NCBI GenBank assembly: GCA_028285495.1 | Contig: JANQPB010000027.1 | Coordinates: 148,239-212,238 of the forward strand | DNA length: 64,000 nt | From: Acidimicrobiales bacterium | GTDB taxonomy: Bacteria; Actinomycetota; Acidimicrobiia; Acidimicrobiales; SZUA-35 | Direction of reading: 5' to 3' | In this document: positions 20,905 to 29,476 of the stretch, one piece after another | Layout of the letters: the number at the start of each line of letters is the position of its first letter | How positions within the stretch are numbered: the stretch's first letter is position 1 | The notes under the pieces: generated by a model | Told to the model about the DNA's origin: nothing | The model's input: only the letters and a program-made list of their open reading frames with translations | The model's database searches: none | Program-made: the position numbers and the translations under genes

Positions 20905-21638
20905 GACGCCGCCACCTCGGGCCGGGTGCGGACATTGGCCACGGCGTCCGGCTCCCGCAGGTACAAGGGCCGGATGGCGGTCCCCGGGCCGGCCGGGCGG
21001 CGGGCGGCCAGCGCCAGCAGGTCGGCGGCCCGCGGATGCCGTCCGTCGAGGCCGACGACGTCGACGCCACCCGGGTCGGTGCGGGGTCGCAGGTAGAGAT
21101 CTCGGTAGCGGTCGAAGCCGTCGCCGAGCACCGCGCCGGCGGCCTCGACCGCCAGCTCCTCCGGCCGACCGACTCGGGCCTCGCCGTCGGGCACGCCGTC
21201 GACGAAGCGCTGCTGGAACACCTCCTGGCGCCGGGCGTCGATGACGGCGGTGGCCGGGCCGACCGACGCCCCGGCGGCCAGGACCTCGAGGCTCGTGACG
21301 CCGACGACCGGGATCCCGATGGCGAACGCCAGGCCCCGCACCGTGGCCAGGCCGACCCGGAGGCCGGTGAACCGACCGGGGCCGACGTCGACCGCGAGCC
21401 AGCCGAGCTCGCTCGCGGCCAGGCCGGCCCGATCGAGAAGCTCGGCCAGGCGCGGGGTCAGCTCCTCGGCGTGGCGGCGCTCGGTGGCCACCTCGACGTC
21501 GATGACCGACTCGACGCTGTCGGGCCCGCCGGCCGCCACCGCCCGGCCGACGGCGAGCCCCATGACCCCGGTCGATGACGTGACCGCCAGGCCGGCGGTT
21601 CCGGCGGCGGGACGGGTGGGGACGGCGGGGACGGTCAT
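20901..21638 (-). CDS. tsaB: tRNA threonylcarbamoyladenosine biosynthesis protein TsaB
   Basis: RRHAEELTPRLAELL, AVDVGPGRFTGLRVGLATVRGLAFA. Confidence 0.95.
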   Translation of the reverse strand: MTVPAVPTRPAAGTAGLAVTSSTGVMGLAVGRAVAAGGPDSVESVIDVEVATERRHAEELTPRLAELLDRAGLAASELGWLAVDVGPGRFTGLRVGLATVRGLAFAIGIPVVGVTSLEVLAAGASVGPATAVIDARRQEVFQQRFVDGVPDGEARVGRPEELAVEAAGAVLGDGFDRYRDLYLRPRTDPGGVDVVGLDGRHPRAADLLALAARRPAGPGTAIRPLYLREPDAVANVRTRPEVAAS

Positions 21639-22201
21639 CGGCGACCGCCGGCCTCGGACACCGCCGGGTCGACCCAGCCGGCGAGCAACCGGTCGAGCCC
21701 CCGCTCCCCCACCGGTCCGGTCACGTCGATCACCCGACGGTCCAGCGCGGCGCCCGCCACGGAGCCATCGTCGGCTCGACCGTCGTCGTCGAGCTCGGCG
21801 TAGCGGAAGGCCAGGTGCAGCCGGTCGGATGGCAGCAGCCCGGCGATCCGATCGCCCCACTCGATGACGGTGACGCCGGTCTCCTGCAGCTCGTCGAGCG
21901 CCAGGTCGGCCGCGTCGGCCTCACCATCGAGCCGGTAGGCGTCGAGGTGGTGGAGCACGATGCGGCCCGCGTAGCGGTTGGCCAGGGTGAAGGTCGGGCT
22001 GGTGATCGGCTCGTCGACCCCGAGGGCCCGCCCGAGACCCTGGGTGAAACAGGTCTTGCCCGCCCCGAGGTCGCCGGTCAGCACCAGCACGTCGCCGACC
22101 GCCAGCACCGGGGCCAGCGCGGCGCCGATTGCCTGGGTGTGGTCCGGGCCGTCGCTGCGCAGCCGCAGCGAACGGGTCGGGGTGACGGGGTCGATGGACA
22201 T
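21635..22201 (-). CDS. tsaE: tRNA threonylcarbamoyladenosine biosynthesis ATPase TsaE
   Basis: VLTGDLGAGKTCFTQGLGRALGV, SPTFTLANRY, LHHLDAYRL, VIEWGDRI. Confidence 0.96.
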   Translation of the reverse strand: MSIDPVTPTRSLRLRSDGPDHTQAIGAALAPVLAVGDVLVLTGDLGAGKTCFTQGLGRALGVDEPITSPTFTLANRYAGRIVLHHLDAYRLDGEADAADLALDELQETGVTVIEWGDRIAGLLPSDRLHLAFRYAELDDDGRADDGSVAGAALDRRVIDVTGPVGERGLDRLLAGWVDPAVSEAGGRR

Positions 22202-22283
22202 CCACTTCAGGCTAACGCTGAGCGGCCCCGGCCCTGCCGGGCCGAGGCGGACGGTCGAGGCCGGCGGTTGTTACGGTGGCCCG

Positions 22284-23282
22284 GTGACCGAGACCGCTCG
22301 TCCGGCCGATGCGCCGGCGCTGACCCCCGACCGGGTGGAGGCGGCCGCCGCCACGCTGGCCGGACGAATCCGGACCACGCCGATCCTGACCGTCGACGGG
22401 CGGGAGCTCGGCGTCGAGGGAACGGTGACCCTCAAGCTCGAGCTGCTGCAGCACTCCGGCACCTTCAAGGCTCGCGGCGCACTCAACTTCCTGTCGACCA
22501 ACCCGGTGGCGGACGCCGGCGTGACCGCCGCCTCGGGCGGCAACCACGGCGTCGCCGTCGCCTGGGCGGCGGCCCGGCTCGGCCATCGGGCCACGATCTT
22601 CGTGCCGACCATCTCCGCCCCGGCCAAGGTGGCCCGGCTCCGAGCCCTCGGCGCCGAGGTGGTGCAGACGGGCGACGTCTACGCCGACGCCCTGGCCGCC
22701 TGCCGGGAGCACCAGGCCACCACCGGGGCCACGTCGGTCCACGCCTACGAGGCGGTCGACGTCATGGCCGGCGCCGGGACGACGGCAAGGGAGCTGGAGG
22801 CCCAGGTCGCGGCCGCCGGGCTGCCGCCGATCGACTCGGTGCTGGTGGCCTGCGGCGGCGGTGGGCTGTCCGGGGGGATCGCCGGCTGGCTCGGCGACCG
22901 GGCCGAGGTCGTCGCCGGCGAGACCGACGGCACGGCGGCCTGGGCCCGGGCCCGCGAGGCCGGGCGGCCCGTCGACGTCGACGTGAGCGGGATCGCCGCC
23001 GACGCGCTCGGCGCCACCCGACTCGGCCAGTTGGCCTTCGACACCCTCGCCGGGGCCGGGGCGGCCAGCGTCGTCGTCGACGACGAGGCCACGATCGCCG
23101 CCCGCCGGTTCCTGTGGGCCGAGTTCCGCCTGGCCGTCGAGGCGTCGGCCGCGGTGCCGGTGGCCGCACTCGTGACCGGAGCGTGGCGGCCACCGTCCGG
23201 GAGCCACACCGCCGTCGTCGTGTGCGGCGCCAACACCTCGCCGGCCGACCTCGATCCCGACCCGGAGCGCCAGACCCCGTGA
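22284..23282 (+). CDS. Threonine/serine dehydratase-like PLP enzyme
   Basis: LELLQHSGTFKARGALNF (PLP lysine), AASGGNHGVAVAWAA, VACGGGGLSGGIAGWL; GTG start. Confidence 0.9.
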   Translation: MTETARPADAPALTPDRVEAAAATLAGRIRTTPILTVDGRELGVEGTVTLKLELLQHSGTFKARGALNFLSTNPVADAGVTAASGGNHGVAVAWAAARLGHRATIFVPTISAPAKVARLRALGAEVVQTGDVYADALAACREHQATTGATSVHAYEAVDVMAGAGTTARELEAQVAAAGLPPIDSVLVACGGGGLSGGIAGWLGDRAEVVAGETDGTAAWARAREAGRPVDVDVSGIAADALGATRLGQLAFDTLAGAGAASVVVDDEATIAARRFLWAEFRLAVEASAAVPVAALVTGAWRPPSGSHTAVVVCGANTSPADLDPDPERQTP

Positions 23283-24580
23283 CCGACCCGAACCCGACCC
23301 CGGCGACCGAGCTCGACGTCGACCACGTCCGGGCCCAGTTCCCGGCCATCGCGACAACCGACGGCCCCGAGCCCTGGATCCACCTGGAGAACGCCGGCGG
23401 CAGCCACCTGCCCCGGCACGTCATCGACCTCACCACGAGCTACCTGTCGCACCACCGGGTCCAGCCGAACGCCCCGGCCGGCCCCGCCCGCACCGCCGGC
23501 GATCTGATGGAGCGCGGGTTGGCTGCGGCCGCCGCCACCTTCGACGCCGACCGCACCGGCCGGACCGACCGGGACGGCGATGTCGGCGACGTGCACATCG
23601 GCCCGTCGACCAGTCAGAACACCTACGTCCTGGCCCAGGCCATCGCAGCGACGCTCCGACCGGGCGACGGGATCGTCGTCACCAACCAGGACCACGAGGC
23701 CAACATCGGGGCCTGGCGCCGCCTGGCCGATCGGGGAGCCACGATCCGGCAGTGGTCGGTCGACTCCGACCGGGGCCTGCTCGACCCGGCCGACCTGGAG
23801 GCCCTGGTCGACGATCGGACCAGGGTCATCTGTGTGACCCACGCCTCGAACCTGGCGGCCACGATCAACCCGATCGCCGAGGTGGCCGAGGTGGCCGGCG
23901 CCGTCGGGGCGATGCTGGTGGTCGACGGCGTCTCGTGGGCGCCGCACGCCGCGATCGACGTCGCCGACCTCGGCTGCGACGTCTACCTCTACAGCACCTA
24001 CAAGACCTACGGCCCCCACCAGGGCCTGATGTGGACCCGGGCCGGCCTGGCCGACGAGCTGACCAACCAGGGCCACTGGTTCAATGCCAGGCGGTCGCTG
24101 GCCCGCCTCACCCCGGCCGGGCCCGATCACGCCTCCGTCGCCGCCATCGCCGGGATGGTCGACTACTACGACGAGTTGTTCCGGCACCACTTCGGGTCGA
24201 CCGAGCCAGCCAAGCTGCGCCGCTGGCAGCGGATCGCCCGGGTCTACGACCTGGTCGCAACCCATGAGGAGCGGCTGATGACGCCGCTGCTCGACTTCCT
24301 CACCGGGCGGGGCGTCCGCATCGTCGGATCGACCAGCACGTCACGAGCCGAGCGGGCGCCGACGATCGCCTTCGACCCGGGGCCCGTCGGTGGTGCCGCG
24401 GTGGTCGAGGCCCTGGCCGGTGCCGGGATCGGGGTCGGGCACGGCCACTTCTACGCCCGCCGACTGGTCGACGCCATCGGCATCACCGACCCGGAGGGCA
24501 TCGTCCGGATCTCGGCCGTGCACTACAACACGGTCGACGAGATCGAGCGGACGATCGAGGCCCTCGACCGCGTCCTGTAG
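23279..24580 (+). CDS. Cysteine desulfurase-like aminotransferase class V
   Basis: IHLENAGGSHLPRHVID, VVTNQDHEANIGAWRRLA, LYSTYKTYGPHQGLMW (PLP Lys); 4-bp GTGA overlap with upstream dehydratase. Confidence 0.9.
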   Translation: MTDPNPTPATELDVDHVRAQFPAIATTDGPEPWIHLENAGGSHLPRHVIDLTTSYLSHHRVQPNAPAGPARTAGDLMERGLAAAAATFDADRTGRTDRDGDVGDVHIGPSTSQNTYVLAQAIAATLRPGDGIVVTNQDHEANIGAWRRLADRGATIRQWSVDSDRGLLDPADLEALVDDRTRVICVTHASNLAATINPIAEVAEVAGAVGAMLVVDGVSWAPHAAIDVADLGCDVYLYSTYKTYGPHQGLMWTRAGLADELTNQGHWFNARRSLARLTPAGPDHASVAAIAGMVDYYDELFRHHFGSTEPAKLRRWQRIARVYDLVATHEERLMTPLLDFLTGRGVRIVGSTSTSRAERAPTIAFDPGPVGGAAVVEALAGAGIGVGHGHFYARRLVDAIGITDPEGIVRISAVHYNTVDEIERTIEALDRVL

Positions 24581-24617
24581 CCGGGCAGGAGCCCCGGACC
24601 AGTCCGGTCGAGCCCGG

Positions 24618-25532
24618 TCAGGGAGCGACGGAGCGGACGGCGGCGGCCACCGCCGCCTGGGTCAGGAGCCGCAGGTGGGCCAGGTCGACGGGGCCGTGCG
24701 GGTTGTCCGGCTCGGGATCGATCTCGCCGGTGGCCGCAGCGACGATGGCATCACCGTCGGCGGCGGTGTGGGCCGGCAGCAGCGACCTGGCCAGGCCATC
24801 GTGGGCGCTCTGGGCCAGCAGGTGGCAGCCCACCTTGTCGAGCCGGGCGTTGGTGACCACGATCCCGATCGTCGTGTTGGTGGCGGTGTCGCCGGCGTCG
24901 GAACCGGCGGCCGCGGCCCCGCCGTCGTCCGGTTCGATCTCGGGACGCTTCGGGGGGCCGATGTCGTCGACCGACGTGCCGTCGTCGACGAAGCCGTAGG
25001 CGTTGACGGCGATCAGCGCCGACACGGTGAACGGGCCGGACCGGCGGGTGGCGGCGCCGATGCCGCCGGGCTGCGGTTCGCCTCCCCACTTGCCGACGGT
25101 GGCCCCGGTTCCGGCCCCGACCAGGCCGACGGCGTGGTCGTCGGTGGTGGCGGCATCGAGGGCCAGGCGCCCCTCGACCGGTCCCGGGCGCACCGTGGCG
25201 TCGCCGACCGCCAGGTCGAACAGCGACAGGCCGACCACGATCGGCACCACGCCGACCCGGGTCTCGAAGCCACGGCCCTGCGCCTCGAGCGCCGGCATGA
25301 CCCCGTCGGCGGCGGCCAGCCCGAAGGCCGACCCACCGCTGAGAACGACGGCGTCGACCGTGGCGACCGTCCGCACCGGGTCGAGCAGGGCCAGCTCCCG
25401 GCTGGCCGGCGCCCCGCCCCTCACCTCACCGGAGGCGACGGTCCCCGGCGGCAGCACGACCACGGTACAGCCGGTTCTGGCCTCCTCGTCGGTCCAGTGG
25501 CCGACGGCCACCCCGGTCACGTCGGTGAGCAC
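24618..25532 (-). CDS. P1 family peptidase (DmpA/S58-like)
   Basis: MLTDVTGVAVGHWTDEEARTGCTVVVLPPG, VVLSGGSAFGLAAADGVMPALEAQGRGF, TNTTIGIVVTNARL. Confidence 0.92.
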   Translation of the reverse strand: MLTDVTGVAVGHWTDEEARTGCTVVVLPPGTVASGEVRGGAPASRELALLDPVRTVATVDAVVLSGGSAFGLAAADGVMPALEAQGRGFETRVGVVPIVVGLSLFDLAVGDATVRPGPVEGRLALDAATTDDHAVGLVGAGTGATVGKWGGEPQPGGIGAATRRSGPFTVSALIAVNAYGFVDDGTSVDDIGPPKRPEIEPDDGGAAAAGSDAGDTATNTTIGIVVTNARLDKVGCHLLAQSAHDGLARSLLPAHTAADGDAIVAAATGEIDPEPDNPHGPVDLAHLRLLTQAAVAAAVRSVAP

Positions 25533-25589
25533 GGGCCGATCGTAGCCTCGCCCCGCCGGGCGGGAACGCCTCCCGCCCGGGACGCGTCC

Positions 25590-26726
25590 CTACGCCGCGG
25601 CCAGGCGGGACTGGACGGCGGCCAGCCGATCGTCGTAGATCTGGCCGACCGAGCCCCAGTCGTAACGCCCCATCGACTCGGCCAGCCCGATCGTCTCGTT
25701 GCGAAGCTCACCGATCCGCTTCACCGCATCGACCAGCCGGGTGCCGAACGTGCCGGGCTCGTAGAGCACGGTGCGATGCCAGGGCGGTCGGATGAGCTCG
25801 GGATAGCTGAGCGCGTCGGGCAGCAGGGGCACGCAGCCGGCGGCCACGGCCTCGACCACGGCGACGCCGAAGAACTCGTGGCGGGCGCAGCTGACCACGA
25901 GGTCGGCCTCGACGAGGTGCCGGAGATAGGTGTCGCGATCGAAGTCGCCGGAGGCCACGATGTGGTCGGCGAAGTCCTTCTCGGCCCGCTCCCGTTCCTC
26001 GGTTGCCATCGTCGATCCGCTCGGCGGGTCCTGACCGGCCAGCACCAGACCGAAGTCGAGCCCCGCATCGCGGACCTTGTCGAGGGCGGTGAGGAACGCA
26101 CCCGGATCCTTGTCCCGCTCCCAGCGATGGGGCCACAGGATGATCGGCCGGTCCTCTCGCTCGGCCCGGGCCCGGCGATCACCGCCGGCCGGGATCGGAC
26201 CGAGATCGACGCCGACCGGGAACACCTCGAACTTGGACAGCACGTTCTCGATCGACGGCTGGTGGGTGTCGTCCGGCAGCGACCGGATGAACCCGGGGAG
26301 GGCGCTGGTGACCGCCCGCAGGTGGTGGTAGCTGTTGAACAGCACGAGGTCGGCGGCACACCACGACATCCAGTTGCGGAGGGCAGCCCCGTTGTCGAAG
26401 TTGCCCTCGGCCACCGGGTAGACCAGCTGGCTCTCGTGCTGGTAGATGACCACGCCGGCATCGGGCGACAGGTTGCGGCGGGCCAGGCCGAGCAGCTCGG
26501 CCACGTCGACGAGACCGGAGACGAGGAGCAGGTCGGGCTGGCCGTTTCGGTCGATCCAGTTGGTGATCGACTCGGCCAGCGGCAGGGCGCCGCCTCGGAG
26601 GCGCCAGCGCCAGAGCTGCCCGGGCAGGCCGACGACGTCGACGTCGTGTCCCGAGCTGGCCCGGTACCCCTCGGCCCAGGCCCGATGGGACCCGCTCAAC
26701 CACGGCTCGACCAGCAAGATTTTCAT
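25590..26726 (-). CDS. tRNA-queuosine alpha-mannosyltransferase (QTMAN/DUF3524)-like glycosyltransferase
   Basis: MKILLVEPWLSGSHRAWAEGYRASSGHDVDVVGLPGQLWRWRLRGGALPLA, LWPHRWERDKDPGAFL, SCARHEFFGVAVVEAVAAGCVPLLPDALSYPELI. Confidence 0.85.
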   Translation of the reverse strand: MKILLVEPWLSGSHRAWAEGYRASSGHDVDVVGLPGQLWRWRLRGGALPLAESITNWIDRNGQPDLLLVSGLVDVAELLGLARRNLSPDAGVVIYQHESQLVYPVAEGNFDNGAALRNWMSWCAADLVLFNSYHHLRAVTSALPGFIRSLPDDTHQPSIENVLSKFEVFPVGVDLGPIPAGGDRRARAEREDRPIILWPHRWERDKDPGAFLTALDKVRDAGLDFGLVLAGQDPPSGSTMATEERERAEKDFADHIVASGDFDRDTYLRHLVEADLVVSCARHEFFGVAVVEAVAAGCVPLLPDALSYPELIRPPWHRTVLYEPGTFGTRLVDAVKRIGELRNETIGLAESMGRYDWGSVGQIYDDRLAAVQSRLAAA

Positions 26727-26788
26727 CGCCACTCCAATGATCAATCCGCCGGCGAACTGTTACAGACCGCTCGCGACGACCATCGTAG

Positions 26789-26805
26789 ACCCCCACGGTG
26801 GGGGT
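26789..26805 (-). terminator. Perfect hairpin after nnrD/E (possible terminator or operator)
   Basis: ACCCCCAC-G-GTGGGGGT, 21 nt past the minus-strand stop at 26826. Confidence 0.5.
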
Positions 26806-26825
26806 ATCGGGCGACTCGGGAGGGA

Positions 26826-28289
26826 TCACCCCCCGGTCCGGACCTCCGAGAGCAGCTCGGCCACCAGGACCGGCAGGTCCGAGGCGACCAGGCCGACGGC
26901 GTGACCTCGCCCGGCGGCCCGGCCGTGGACCTCGGCGGCCAGCCCGGCGGCCAGCAGCGGCTCCAGCCCGGCGGCCAGGCCGGCGGCGACGATGCCGGAG
27001 AGCACGTCGCCGGTGCCGGCGGTGGCCAGGCGGGCATCGCCCGCGGTCGACAGCAGGACCTCGCCACCCGGTTCGGCGACGACGGTTGTCGGGCCCTTGA
27101 TCAGGACGACGGCACCGAGGTGGGCCGCAAGCGAGCGGGCCTCGGCGATGCGATCGGGCCCGGGCCGCCGGCCGAGCAGGCGGGCGAGCTCGCCCTCGTG
27201 TGGTGTGAGGACGCGGGCCGCGCCCGGTTGCGGCCAGGGTGGGCCGATGGCGACCAGCGCCGTGAGCGCCCCGGCATCGAAGACGGTCGGCACGGGAGCC
27301 TCGGCCCACCACCGGCCGACCTGCTCGCGATTGGGCTGGTGGTCGGCGAGGCCGGGGCCGACGACGGCGGCACCGAACCGGTCGAGCCGGTCGGCCAGGT
27401 CCTCGGCCCACCGCTCGCCGACCGGAGAGCCGACCGCCTCGATCGGGCCTGCGCCAACCGAGCCGGCACCGATCGAATCGGTCTCGGGGCCCGACGTCGG
27501 GGGCGACGGGGCCGAGCCGGGTATCGAGATCGTGGCGTAGCCGGCGCCGGCCCGGAGGGCGCCGACGGCGGCCAGGCCGGGAGCGCCGGTCATCCCCGGC
27601 CCGCCGCCGACGACGGCGACGGCTCGGCGCCACTTGTGGTCGTCGACGGAACGGCCCGGCCAGCGCCGCAGATCGGCGGCTTCGACGTGGTGGATCGTGG
27701 CCCGGGAGCAGTCGAGCCCGATGTCGGCCACGATGAGCCGCCCGACCCGGCTGCGGCCCGGTTCGAGCAGGAGGCCCGGCTTGGCCGCGGCGAACGTGAC
27801 GGTGGCCGTGGCCGACAGCGGGTGGTCCCGCAGCTCGCCGGTGGCGCCGTCGACCCCGGACGGGATGTCGACGGCGAGGATCGGCGTGTCGCCGACCTCG
27901 ATCGGCAGGGTCCGGGCGTCGAACGGTCGGCGGAGTCCGGTGCCGTAGCAGGCGTCGACGATCAGGTCGGGTGGCTCGGGTCGGAGGCGGGCCGCCGACC
28001 GGGAGGATGGCGGACCGGCGGCTCCCTCGGGCGACATCGCCCGGTCGCCGATGTCGACGACCTCGCCGTTGACCCCGGCCCGGCGCAGGTGGCGAACGGC
28101 GGAGCGCCCGTCTGCCCCGTTGTTGCCCTTGCCGGCGAGGACGACCACCCGCGACCCGTAGGGTCGGTCGAGCAGCTCGATGGCGGCCCGAGCCGTGGCC
28201 CAACCGGCCCGCTCGATCAGCTCCTCGACCGGCTCGGGGGCCTCGGCGTCGATGGCCGCCATCTCGGTCGGCGTCACGACGGGCCGCAT
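26826..28289 (-). CDS. nnrDE: Bifunctional NAD(P)HX epimerase/dehydratase
   Basis: VVVLAGKGNNGADGRSAVRHLRRAG (epimerase), VDIPSGVDGATGEL, VLTPHEGELARLLGR, GTGDVLSGIVAAGLAAGL (dehydratase). Confidence 0.93.
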   Translation of the reverse strand: MRPVVTPTEMAAIDAEAPEPVEELIERAGWATARAAIELLDRPYGSRVVVLAGKGNNGADGRSAVRHLRRAGVNGEVVDIGDRAMSPEGAAGPPSSRSAARLRPEPPDLIVDACYGTGLRRPFDARTLPIEVGDTPILAVDIPSGVDGATGELRDHPLSATATVTFAAAKPGLLLEPGRSRVGRLIVADIGLDCSRATIHHVEAADLRRWPGRSVDDHKWRRAVAVVGGGPGMTGAPGLAAVGALRAGAGYATISIPGSAPSPPTSGPETDSIGAGSVGAGPIEAVGSPVGERWAEDLADRLDRFGAAVVGPGLADHQPNREQVGRWWAEAPVPTVFDAGALTALVAIGPPWPQPGAARVLTPHEGELARLLGRRPGPDRIAEARSLAAHLGAVVLIKGPTTVVAEPGGEVLLSTAGDARLATAGTGDVLSGIVAAGLAAGLEPLLAAGLAAEVHGRAAGRGHAVGLVASDLPVLVAELLSEVRTGG

Positions 28290-28317
28290 CAGCCCCCCAC
28301 CGCGCCGGAACGGTCCA

Positions 28318-28962
28318 TCAGCCGAGCAGCCGGTCGAGGACGTCGCCGAGCATGCCGTCGCCGAGGTGGACACCGCCGACCAGGGTCAGGCCGGTGACCA
28401 CGGGCTCGGTCCTGGCCCAGGCCAGGACCTGCCTGGCCTCGTCCTCCTTGCCGGTCCAGGCCGGCCCGCTCAGCCCGTCTGGGCCGCCGAGCACGACTTC
28501 GGACAGGTGGACGGCACCGGGCCCGTCGAGCTCGTCGAGCCAGGGGCCGAGCCAGCGGACCATCGGGGCACCGAAGCCGACGATCACGCCGAGCACCACC
28601 TCGGGCCGGTAGGGCTCCGGGTGCTCACCGGGGTGTCGCCTGAGGGTCTCGAGCCACCAGGCGTCGAGGGCCTCCCCAACCGCAACCCGCTCGGCCGGCT
28701 CCCAGCCGTGGCCACCGAACCGTTCGACCACGGCTGCGGCGTCGGCCACGTCGAGGGTCTGGGTCACGGTCAGCTCGACCAGGCGGGGCGTGGCGGCGAC
28801 CAGCTCGCCCCGGTCGGCCCTGGCCAGCAGCGCGTCGAGGGCGAGGTCGGGCAGGAGGCCGTAGTCGTCGGCCATGAGGGACCACAGGTCGCCGATGGCG
28901 GCGTCGAGCCGGGCGCTGCGACCGATCGGTGCCGGGCCGTCGAGGGGACCGGGGTCGGTCAT
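28318..28962 (-). CDS. Hypothetical protein (214 aa)
   Basis: ORF with 4-bp overlap to acpS; normal composition; no family recognised. Confidence 0.65.
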   Translation of the reverse strand: MTDPGPLDGPAPIGRSARLDAAIGDLWSLMADDYGLLPDLALDALLARADRGELVAATPRLVELTVTQTLDVADAAAVVERFGGHGWEPAERVAVGEALDAWWLETLRRHPGEHPEPYRPEVVLGVIVGFGAPMVRWLGPWLDELDGPGAVHLSEVVLGGPDGLSGPAWTGKEDEARQVLAWARTEPVVTGLTLVGGVHLGDGMLGDVLDRLLG

Positions 28963-29357
28963 CCTGCGGCCCCCGATGGCGGCCGGCCGGGGCCGAGGGC
29001 GGCGACGAAGGCCTGGGCCAGGTGCTCGGAGTGGGTGATGGTCAGGAGCCAGCGGTCGATGCCGAGCTCGGCCGCCCGCTCGGCGGCTCGGCCGGTGATC
29101 CGCAGGATCGGCTGACCGCTGTCGAGGCGGACGACCTCGATGTCGGCGAAGTCGGCCCCGCCGAGTCCGGTGCCGAGCGCCTTCAGGACGGCCTCCTTGG
29201 CCGCGAACCGGGCGGCGTAGCGCTCGGCCGGGTCCCGGCGGCGCTCGCAGTAGTCGCGCTCGCCGTCGGTGTACACCCGGCCGACGAATCCGGGTTGGCG
29301 CTCGATGACCTGTCGGATGCGGTCGATGTCGACCAGGTCGGTGCCGATGGCGACCAC
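28959..29357 (-). CDS. acpS: Holo-[acyl-carrier-protein] synthase
   Basis: VVAIGTDLVDIDRIRQVIERQPGFVGRVYTDGERDYC...RYAARFAAKEAVLKALGTG; GTG start assumed. Confidence 0.92.
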   Translation of the reverse strand: MVAIGTDLVDIDRIRQVIERQPGFVGRVYTDGERDYCERRRDPAERYAARFAAKEAVLKALGTGLGGADFADIEVVRLDSGQPILRITGRAAERAAELGIDRWLLTITHSEHLAQAFVAALGPGRPPSGAAG

Positions 29358-29476
29358 CGGCTGCCCGATCAGGCCGTCGACGGCGCCGATGGCGTCGCCG
29401 GTCGTCGCCCCGTCGGCCGCGGCGCGATCGACGGCACCAGGACCGGGCCCGGGGCCGTCGCCCCCTCCGCCGGCGC

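Noticed and set aside
24390-28397. 1335-aa plus-strand ORF
   Set aside because: Antisense to P1 peptidase, QTMAN-like and nnrD/E genes.
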